A DNA stretch of 23,650 bases from assembly GCA_019648995.1 (NCBI GenBank), contig BLXT01004061.1, forward strand, positions 2,429,857 to 2,453,506, read 5' to 3'. Shown piece by piece: positions 10,664 to 21,100 of the stretch. How positions within the stretch are numbered: the stretch's first letter is position 1; the number at the start of each line of letters is the position of its first letter. Both the position numbers and the translations under genes were made by a program. The DNA comes from Plakobranchus ocellatus. Its lineage: Eukaryota > Mollusca > Gastropoda > Plakobranchidae. The notes beneath the pieces were generated by a model. It was given only the letters and a program-made list of their open reading frames with translations. It was not told the DNA's origin and searched no databases.

Positions 10664-11604
10664 GATCTATGTCCTTGATAATTTTTGTATGTTACAAGTA
10701 TTGACTCTACAAAAGTATAAACACAGAAGTTTTAAAGAGAAAAACCAATCTAATTTAAAACTGTTAAAGAAAATTCTTCTTGCCATACCAAAACAAAAAA
10801 TATGAAAAGTTTCAATACATCTATCCATTAACTGTCACTGGTGGCCAACAAAAAAAAAGGTCGATGGCTTGTAAAAATGTCTCTTTGATCTCACCAGAAT
10901 TCTCACTCAAAATATTTTTAAAAAAAAACTGTCATTTATTGCTGTATCGAAATTATCCGCAAAATTAACTGTTTAAAAAGCAAACATGCAATATAATTTA
11001 AAAAGAACCCTGCCCAATCAAGCAAGTCGTCTTCACAGCTTTTGACAGAAAGGGCATCTTTAAGTTGATATACAGGACGTTCAGTTGAACACTTAATTTA
11101 TCATGTTTATTTGCCATTGGCAAGATCAAAGTACTAAAATTCCGACAGATCATTTAAGATTACCCCAATTTACACTGGATTATTTGTTACCAATACATGT
11201 GTAAATTCAATAGCTTTCACTCTAGAGTGTAGATTACAAGACATAGACAGGCTAATTTGGGCAGAAGTAAAAAAAAAACAAAAAACTTTCATTTGAAGAC
11301 TCAACACAAAAATGTGGCAGAAGGCATATCTTGAGCAAAACAAGGCAGTAAAATAAGACCATAAATGTAAACTTCTGGTAAGAAATGAGGGTTCAGAAAT
11401 ATTTGAAAGTACACATAACTTTTTACATCTTGTATTATATACCAGATGGCAAAAATACCCCATCCTCTCTTTAGCCTCGCAGCTCAATTTCAAGGTAAAC
11501 AAAGGGAATACAAAGCAGTTATAGAAATTATACTTTGAACACCAAAAACATAGGAGACAGGCAAAAACACAATGTAAACATTAGTTTATTATGTATAAAT
11601 ATGG

Positions 11605-11621
11605 CAAACTACTGTAGTTTG
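11605..11621. repeat. 17-bp palindrome
   Basis: Perfect 8-bp arms, CAAACTAC and GTAGTTTG, around a single T. No surrounding element was recognised. Confidence 0.7.
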
Positions 11622-14600
11622 TGAGCCGCTTACTGGGAGGGGGGCAATGGCAACACTCTGAACAGATAAATAGAAAAATAAATATGAGCTCAAACACTCT
11701 TTATCTTATCTTGCATGTTTTTGTGGCCACTCTCACTGATAAGTATATTTGAGGGTTAGACTTGCTGCAATATTTTGATTTACACAAATAAGCATGACTA
11801 TCCAGTATTTCATCTAGCAGTACAAGCCTCACAAGATTAATTAGCTTGTGGTCTTGACTAACTCAAGTAGGTCCTATTAAGTTAAAATTTTAAATACAAA
11901 AAAAAAAGGGGGTTCTTTAACCCCTTATAATTTGACATTTTCAGTGTACTCGAGTGAATCAGGTTGCAACTTTACTCATCATGTGTGACTACTACACACT
12001 ATTTCTTTACCCTGTTAAAAGATCTAACATCAGATTAGGTCAGCAACAATGATTACCTGAAATGAAAACATTTTTCTATCTTATTTCACCATAGTCAAAA
12101 TACAAAAGGAGCCACAGATTGAAGGATGCTATTGGAACAGTCGCTCACAAGAGCCGGAATGAATCTCAACTTAATCACCTTCAGTCACCTGTGGCAAAGG
12201 TTGGTCACACAAAGTGTAAATCACAGAAAACATAGGGCAACATGTGAACATATGCTTCGGACAGACTTGCATTACAGGTACAGAATAAACAACATACCAG
12301 CTTTTAATTTTAACCAATGGTTCACAGAGGCAATGAGCTGGATATTGACTCTGAACAAAGAACCATAATCACAGCATCTAAATCCTGCAGTGGCAATAGT
12401 ACATACCAATTCTTTGCTCCATAAGAGCAAGTTCAATAAGGAATAAGAACACATTCAATCAATGTTACAATACTTAGTAATATCACATAATTATGTAAGT
12501 GACAACAGCCCCATCAAAAGTCTCCCTGCAGGATCAGTCTAATGTCTTCAACTGTCACCCTACCAATGCTGAGCAACTCCACAAGAATTCTCTGTGGGCA
12601 GTCTCAACCATGTTTGTCAAGTTAATGCCAATAAAACTGTCAGTGCCTCCACTAGTTGCCTCTATCTTTTTCATTCCTGAAACTTCCCCACATCCTCTTC
12701 TTCTCTGCGCTACCACATGTCCAAGCTCTTTGACTGGCCCTTGTAACTCCTATTTTTCCTCTCTTAACACACGGCTGATGCAAGTTCTATCTCCTGCTCT
12801 TTGCTTCCTGTATCATTATCTGCAGATGCAATGTTGAAAGTACCATTAATGTATCATCAATTCACAATGAAGAGAAAAAGTACCGTTTTAAGAAAAGAAA
12901 GAAACTGTGAGACAATTTTGAATACAGATAGGGAACAAGAATAGAGGGTAATGGATCTCCTAGACCCTGTGGGTGTTATTATAAATGTGCATCTCAAATT
13001 TCAATTGCTAGCTCTAAAGCAAGACTTTCCTCGCAGTTTTCATTTTGAAGTAAAATTTCATAGGGATACAAATAGTTGCAAAGCCCAAAGAAATTCTCCA
13101 GCTACAAAAACTGAGAGTAGGAACCTCATTCCTTCCTCATGATGGATTTTCAAAACCAGCTGTCTCTTTATCAATTCTGTCCCTCCTAGAAATGACAGCT
13201 GTAAATATGGTCTTTTCTCACAATCGCCTGCTATTTTTCCTATTTTGGAAAAAAGAAATAGGGGAAAAAAAGACGATACTGGAAAAAGCTAAAATATTCA
13301 CGAGAATTTTTTTTTAAACCAAATCAGCAACCATATGACTTGGGCAGTAAAATTTAAGCGCCCCACACCACTGTGAGAAGCATGTATGGCTAAAGAATAA
13401 ATTTGATTCTTTCCTCAAAAAAAAAAAAGAAAACTAGCTTCCCTGTTTGACGGTACAGCGAAAGAAGTTCCAATAGAAGCACCTCAGTAAAGTACCTCAA
13501 AATCCAATTCATACAAGATACTTGGCATAATTCAATAAAAATTTATACTATTCTCCCTAAAAAGTACTTGCCCACAATGTGTTAATTATTGCATTACACA
13601 TCCATACATCTACATACAGGGCACTTCATTTCATTCACTGTGGCTGGGAAAAGAATTTTACCTCCATAGATCCAAAATTAAAGTGATATATTTCCATCAG
13701 GCAGTAATGACTTACTGCACAGTGTTTGCGCAGATACATAGATCTATACCCCTAGACTGATTTCTCTTACATCTATAAAAAAAAAAATGCTTCAGTTTTG
13801 GAGACTTAATGAATCCTGTGACATTCCTTATAACCAACTTCTTCTTCCCACTATATCACCTCAAGCTCCCACGTCACATTGTGTGTCCCTACCATTACCT
13901 CACAGGCAAGGGGCATTCACTTACTGTCAAGTCTATATTTTTGTATGAATCTAGACATAGCCCATCCTTCCCATCCCTGATCCAATTGCAAAAGACTAAG
14001 CTTACGCTTGTCAATATCATGCCAGCTTCATTCCCTTGTTGCTCTTTACCTCCAATTTGTCAACCTTCCTTAGGCTAAATGCATAAGCTCATTTTTTATT
14101 TACCTTCACAGTTTAAAAAACCTGACAGTGCACTTAACTTGGCCAAAACAGTAGAAATGGATAAGTATTTAGCAAATATGTGTTGGCTTTGAATAAATCA
14201 GTGTGGTCCCATGAGACTGCACAATAAAAATTTTTTTAAATATATAACTTTTAAAAGGGTAAAATCTGATATTGGAATGTAGGCTTACCTCGATTCATCA
14301 GAAAATTGAATAAATCCAAAACTGCTAAGGAACTAACAAAATGTTTATACCATTTCCCCTATTACATTTGAGGAGATGTTTATTTATGCAAATTATTATG
14401 TCTATAATCAGAATAAGTATATTGTAACCATACAATAAAATAACTAGCTACAATCATTTGCATCGAGACCCGTGATTTACACTTGCATAAAACAGGCTGA
14501 TGTAGGCAGAATTTTTTTTTACATTTACACAACCTGGTATCTTCTGAGAGAAGAAGAAACCCCAAAGAGGAAAACCATGAGCAATCTTATTTTTTTTGTC

Positions 14601-15121
14601 AATATAACAGTTTCATAATTCATAATTTCTATGTTATCATTTTAATGTTGAAAAAATAAAATGTTGAAGGCATTTTGCTGCATTTTTCTTGCATCTGTGC
14701 CATGGATTCTCAAATTACTTGCATTATTTGGGCAAATTTTGTTCATTCGGATACTTTAGGTTTCAATTTGAAAATTTGCGAGCTGCAATCTAGCTGGCAG
14801 AGCATCTTGCTTACAATCCAAGAGACCAATAGGTACAATATGTACAGTGTATGTGCTTATGCTGTTTTTCTTGGGATAAACAAGCCCAAAATTAGACATA
14901 TAAACATTTTAAATGTATTGATTATTCTGAACATACTGTAATACCTTATTTCAGAAAATTATACGAGGTAAAAACTTCAAATGAATACATACCCAAGGTG
15001 TGAAGCAATATTATTAGTTATCACTAAAAAACTATCAAGACGGAAAAAATGTACTTTTAAGATATGATTTTAAGAGCTGTAACCTGCAGTTTAGTGTTGA
15101 CTAAGACTAACCTGTTTTCAT

Positions 15122-15146
15122 CACCACAGTATTTAAATATGTGGTG
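15122..15146. repeat. 25-bp near-palindrome just past MGAT4 stop
   Basis: CACCACA (15122-15128) and TGTGGTG (15140-15146) are perfect 7-bp arms around a core that contains TATTTAAATA, itself palindromic, with one unpaired G. It lies about 150 bp beyond the stop at 15297, so in the 3' UTR if the final exon is read through. Confidence 0.65.
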
Positions 15147-15296
15147 GAAGAGGTTTCTTCCATAAGTGCTAATTGTTAGGTTGCCCAACAGAGCATACCG
15201 GTACTAATAAACTGATCAGATCTCAAGTTAGGGCATTGGTGGCTAGGTAGCAAGCAACCTGGCCCTAAAACCTGCAGGCACCATTCTGTCAGAGGT

Positions 15297-15681
15297 CTAA
15301 CACTGCCACCGATGGCCACCCTGAGAAAGGCTAAAAGGCTTGAGATCTTCTCCAACAATCTTTACAGCATAGAAAAACGGACCGCGACTTACTTCACTAA
15401 GTATAACCCATGCGTTGGCTGCCTGGTGCACGTGTATCCGCAACACTTTGATTGGATTCAGCTCTTCAATGATCTCCCCTTGTGCCAGGCCATGATCATT
15501 GAATCGGCCTATGGCAATAAATCCTGGGGACGTGTCTGCCAGCTCTGCCGTGTACACACCAGATTGGACTGACAGAGCCTTGGCCCGTGCTACGGACACA
15601 TTCTTAGCAGGCTGAATCTCCAATGTGGTGTTGCGGAAAACATCGCCAGGGTGGTCTGTGTTCCCACTGCGGAACAGGTAC
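15297..15681 (-). CDS. MGAT4: MGAT4 exon G (C-terminal domain, read to stop)
   Basis: After acceptor GCTGTTTTTAG it reads [20 protein letters not shown], then [38 protein letters not shown] and LSEV, matching the end of vertebrate MGAT4A/B (HPGD, NTTVEV, VILSE). NTT and NVS are possible N-glycosylation sequons. The frame stays open to TAG at 15297-15299, adding about 32 residues ([18 protein letters not shown], then [12 protein letters not shown]) that have no counterpart in vertebrates. Directly after the SE codons is GTAAGT (sense strand, 15392 down to 15387), a perfect donor. The coding exon may therefore end at 15393, with the last few residues on a further exon at lower coordinates. Confidence 0.85.
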
Positions 15682-18600
15682 CTAAAAACAGCAAGATACA
15701 CAGGGGAACATTGTTGATAGGTTTTGTCACTTACTGAGTAAGGGAAATGCCGTTTTTAAAAAAAAATGACAGAAAAAGAAGAAGAAAAAGCTTTCCTGAC
15801 ATTAGTAAAAAAAAATGCACAAAAGGCAAAGCATTTGTCTGGCTAAAGCTGCGCGCTTCACATTACACAGTCTTAATGACACATTGTGCAATGACAGCAT
15901 GAAAAGAGATGGTAGCAATATGGGTAATAAAATAAGACCAATAAATATTGGTGTTTTTTAAATGCTTAGCATCTAAATTCTAACAGCATCTTTTGTAAAG
16001 TTTTGCAATCTGTCGTATTAATTCAAACCTTGATAGGTGCATCAGCTCTCTTCCTCCATGGTCAATTTTTCCACCAAACTCTTGCTTTGACACTGCTTAT
16101 ACACAGTTTACTACTGATCCTTTTTTCTCAATCATTATATTTGGCTTGCCAATTTTGGTAAACTTAAAAAAAAAAAAGCTTCCGAGTCATTTATTGCTCA
16201 TGTTTAGGCACACACCAGTAAAATTTTCAAAATATTTTTTTCAGCTGCCTCATCCATAATCAGATATTTCCAAATATCTGCATCCTTTATGAAAGAATAT
16301 TTTCAGACTAAATGATACAACTTCAATAGATTAAAAAAAATGTCAGTCTCACTTTTCTATATTTATGGGTGGCGTAAATTTAAAGTCGATGATATCTCCT
16401 TTGTTGGGACTGGATGCCCAGAAAAACGTTTCTCCTGTGTAAGCCTTGGGCAGAGTGTACTTGAGATAGGTTTTCAGAGACGAGGCCAGCTGAACTGCAG
16501 GGTTCACATGAGCTCTATAGAGTCCGGCTTTGCCAAAGTCTCGGTCCTAGAGAAACGAAGGTTAAAGTCAATCCAGTTATTAAATAATGGCACATTTAAT
16601 GTCTTGACAATAAAATCACAATTCAATTAAAAAAAAAAAAGAAATTTAAGAGCAAACAAAAATCTTATTAAATAATATTAAAAAAAAAAAAAAAGAATTG
16701 AAAGAAACATTAAAAAGCGGAGAGAGGAACAGAAAAGGGGGGGAAAAGTTAATATTATATTTAAGAAAAAAAGTACAGCAGAGTTCACTTTAAAGTCCAA
16801 GTTGCATAAGTTGGTCTTTTTTAAAATACATCTTAAAGGTTAACTGATTTAGCATAATGTCATGAGTCATGCATTGAAAGAGTCATTTTTTTCAAAAGAT
16901 CATGGTCATTGAATTAACAGCAATCCTCTATATGACAAAAAGTAAGAAGTATTTATAACTTTCAGTATAATGTTATAAAGAAATAAGTGATATTGTCAAT
17001 GAATAAGAAAGGAAAAAAATAATCACAGGAGAATATAATCTATCCAGAAATATATTTTTTTTTCCACAGTTTTAACACATTTGTTTTTACAGTGAAAAAA
17101 ATATATGCATTTCTTTTTCAGCTTTGGACTTTATTAATTAGAAAATTAAATCTTACAATACAACTATGTTACAATTTATTACCTTTCAACATATTCATTT
17201 AACCCTATCCGTACGAGGTGTTTTATTATCGTATCCGTACGTCGGAGGTAACTGAGTGCCCCCACATTTTAATAGCAATATAGTCTTATCTGTACGTGTG
17301 GGGTAACTGCCAACCCCCATATCGTACAGTAAAAAAATCGCTATATACCTATCCGTATGTTGGGGGTAACAAAATCACCCCATACTTTACACAGTAAAAA
17401 ATAATGGAGGGTATTGGAAATGACCTCAGGTCAGTTCAATATTGATTTTCTGTCAATAATAATTATGTAATCATGTGTTAAATTGAATTTTTGAGGAATA
17501 CTTAAAAGCTGAAAGAAAAATTCCCATTTTAAGTATTTTTAAAAAATTAAAAAACAAGCCTTGGGATGACAAAATTACAGATAACACCCCAAAATTTGGA
17601 ATTCTGTAAAGCTGGTTGATTGAATTGACTCTCGACACCCTTAGAATCAAAATTCTCCATCTTTTGATGTTTCAGATATGACCCAAATGTGGCACAGATG
17701 ATGCACTGCTTTAAGCCATTACGTGGGAAAAGAAAAACTCAATTAAAAAAAAAAAGTGGATACCATTACCCATCACACGCCAGGAAATATCATGAGATCT
17801 TTTCGGTGAGACAGATATAGCTGATAATGATATTCAGAGTAAAAAATATAATGATAACATGTTCCCACTTTATAGTGTCAAAAAATACTTATACCTTGAC
17901 AGAGAATCAAAGTACCTTTGTGCAGTTCTCTCTCCTTAACAAATCAACAGACAGTAGTCTTAAATACAAGTGATCGTCTGATGATTCGACTTATCCATAA
18001 ATCTTCTTGTATAAATCCATTTCACTGTTCTTTTGAACAATGCAACAGTAGCTTAAAATGTTCCAGAAGCATAGGATCTACTTAAAAATGATGAAAAGAA
18101 TAGTGAATTCTTCGGCTTCAGAGAGGGTTTAAACCACGGGGAGAGCAAAAAAAAGTTGATCTTGAGTGAGAATTTGATTTTAAACCTATTCCTAAAATGA
18201 ATTTATTATTATAACAATATTTTTTTTTAGCATGACATGCATCAACATGGCTACTGTAAAATGATCTCACAAATCTCATAACTAGAAAATGTTTTTTCCC
18301 TTTACTTAACCCCAAACTAAATATTTTAGGGGAAAAACAGCACAAGATTTTCTCAGTAAAGCCAGAGAAGGAGAGGAAGGGACAGGATAGGGGATGGCAG
18401 AAAAAGGCAAGGAGAGAAGAGAGAATTTGGAGGAGGAGACAAAGAGATATGAAGATAGAGAGTGAGAGACAGACAGAAAGACAAACTATGGATCTACCCA
18501 CCTTCAGCTTCTGAACCTTTCCTTTCAATGAAGACTCTGTCCCTATGTGCTGAAATAAAGATGGCTTGAACCTTCGCCTCACAGCCTGTATCATGCGCTG

Positions 18601-21061
18601 GCAGTGTTTCTGTGGATTTACATAAACAGTATACAGAATTCAATTCCTTACACATGATGTGAGAGAAAGAACAAGATAAGAAACTGTTCAAATGAGGAGG
18701 TTTTTGTGTATAGCCAGTCCACAACAAGGTGATCTCAGGCTTTTAGGCCCTCCGTCAGGTCAGGGGCCCAGTGACGGGGCTCGAACCCGCAACAAAAGGG
18801 TCCCTGCAGATCTTAGGGCGAACTTGCTAACCACTGAGCCACCGACGCCCCTGTTAAAATGAGGAAGAAAACTTATTTCTGTAAACTGCAGGCTAAAAAT
18901 AGATTTAAATGTCTTGAGACAGGTCCAAATGAGTTCCATGGTGCATTTTGGATATTTTATAAGTAACAAAACAGCCTGAGTTAAACTCCTTCTGTGAGGT
19001 TGAGGTTTGCGTTGATGGAAACTGGTTAGAGCTTCAATGATTCTGAGCCACGATATGGGATTGTTAACTTTAAGAAAAAAAAAAAAACACTTCAAAGAAG
19101 GAAAACTAATTCAAAATAAATTGTTGTCAAAAGTTTTACATGGCAAGGTCCTAATCATCAACTTTTAAGAAATGTTTTCAGTTTAGAGCATGAAACTAGA
19201 GAAACATAGAGATCAATAAAATTTCTGGCTGTTTTGGGTTAAATTTCTTTTTTATTACAAAAAAAAAATCCTGTCTGCCTCGACACCTTACAGATTATTT
19301 AGTTTGTTTTTTTGAAGAAATTTAAAATGACTACTTTAGCTGAGGATTTGCCTAAAGTAAAAATTGATCAAGGCCTACACAGATATATATCATCCTCATA
19401 GACAAATCAAGAATTACATAAATTAAGTCTGCCTTTATGTTAAAGGTTAAGGCTACATTTATATGAAAAAAAAATTAAAATCTTTTACTTTAACAATCGA
19501 AATCAGTAGGCCTACAAGCTCTAAAATTGTTTTTTCTGAATAAAACAAGGTGCCCTCATTAACGCCAATGCATCACAATAGCATGTTTTTTTTCTTTAAG
19601 TTAACAATAGCCTTTTCAAATAAAGAGAAAAAAAAGAATGAAAGGGAAACGTACCGCATCCTTCTCAGGGTTACAAACTTTGACCCATAGCAGATGATCT
19701 AACAGCCAGTCTATGGGTTTATCCGCATGAAACATTAGGAAAAACTCAACCACAGTTGGCACATCAGATGATTTAAACATTTTACCTGCAAGGTAAAAGT
19801 ATTCAATGTGTCACAACAGTACACTTTCTTTCTTTTGCTGTTTTTTTTTGTTTTTTTTTCAGATGCAGGGATAAAAAAAAGCAAGCTCTGCAGAATAAAT
19901 ATTGTTAAAATACTTCTATTGCAGAATTAATATACTTGAAATACTGCTAGGGTGTAATTAATATTCTTGATATACTGCTACAATAGAATTAATATTCTTG
20001 AAATATTGAGTGGAAGAAAAATAACAACAAAAGAAACTTGTCCATGCAAAATGAGTCATCTTGTTAAAAGTTGAATGAATATAAAGGAAAATATTTTGGA
20101 ACTGTGGATGAAAATCATTCCTTAGATATTTGCAAAGAACTAAAAAAAAAAATTATGCCCAGCCAATAACTTTTGTCTGTTTGGCTTTATTCCTCTGTTG
20201 TGCGATGGCCAACACACAAATCTAAGCAGAAACAATCGAATGTTAGAATATGGTAGCCTTTGAACGTTCAAACATGCATTTTGCATCCCCCATCACATGG
20301 TATATTTAAAATAAAAATGAATTAGAACCCTAAACTCTATGTTGGCCTGCAATGTTCTTCATTTGCATAAACTTTTCTTTTCTGAAAAAAAAAAATCCCT
20401 TTTTTTCAACCTGTAAATATGTGCAACTGAAAACCTCAAGCAAATGAATGCAGTTGGGACCAAGTCAATTTTTCATGGCCCCCCTGAGTCCATCCAGCAC
20501 TAAATGGTCTCTTAAGACCCAGCGAAAGTAAAGGCGGCGAGGAATGCCGAATGTTAAGAACAATCAGGACCCTGCTCCTGGATCCCTGATACTTAAACGA
20601 AACGTGGGACTCACTTTAAAATAAATCCTTTTTTTTTTTCTTTTTTAATTTTAAATCTGGTGTCTGAACAAAAAGAAATTACAGAGTAAATCTAGATCTC
20701 ATGTAACATAAATTTGTTTGGTTTAGTTTGGTTCAAATTCGGTAGATTCTCTTTCTATCTAAATATAGCTTTAGGAGATCAAAGCTGTGCACACACACAA
20801 ACACAAAGAGCTCTGCAAGAAAAAAGGGTGACATCAAAGATATGGGTTATTATTAGATGTTGGAAAATCCAAACTCGAAATAGGAAATTCCTCTAGCTTT
20901 GAAAAGATAGTTCTACATCTCCATTGAAGGGAAAGATGAATCTTAACTGTTGTATGGTGTGTATGTTAATAGACAGTAATCAGAGCTTTTGATTTTGTAT
21001 TGGAAGGGCTAAGAAAATGTGTTTAATATTCAAGACAATTAATACAACATAATCAACCAAT

Positions 21062-21100
<39 letters not shown>

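Larger units (their letters stand above)
9587..15296. other. Long non-coding stretch downstream of MGAT4
   Basis: No convincing exon chain on either strand over 5.7 kb. Open stretches of 110-112 codons at 11170-11502 (-) and 12499-12837 (+) lack splice context and recognisable motifs. Small structures seen are (TA)6 at 10652-10663, a 17-bp palindrome at 11605-11621 and a 25-bp palindrome at 15122-15146. Runs of A on the + strand, hence T on the MGAT4 sense strand, continue throughout. Part of it is plausibly MGAT4 3' UTR or a 3'-terminal intron; several - strand AATAAA hexamers exist (for example around 14381 and 14094), so the cleavage site cannot be chosen. Confidence 0.35.

Noticed and set aside
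11170-11502. 110-residue - strand reading
   Set aside because: No recognisable domain, splice context or composition change; probably a chance open frame in T-rich DNA or a UTR.
12499-12837. 112-residue + strand reading
   Set aside because: Open but without motifs, and no adjoining exons could be chained to it.
15312-15572. 86-residue + strand reading
   Set aside because: Antisense shadow of MGAT4 exon G.
18777-18841. Possible functional tRNA gene with good A and B boxes
   Set aside because: The sequence past the B box does not pair with the 5' end to make an acceptor stem, and a long body, A-rich tail and target duplication show it is a SINE.
20730-20740. B-box-like GGTTCAAATTC as a tRNA or SINE
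   Set aside because: No A box at the right distance on the same strand and no similarity to the SINE copies.
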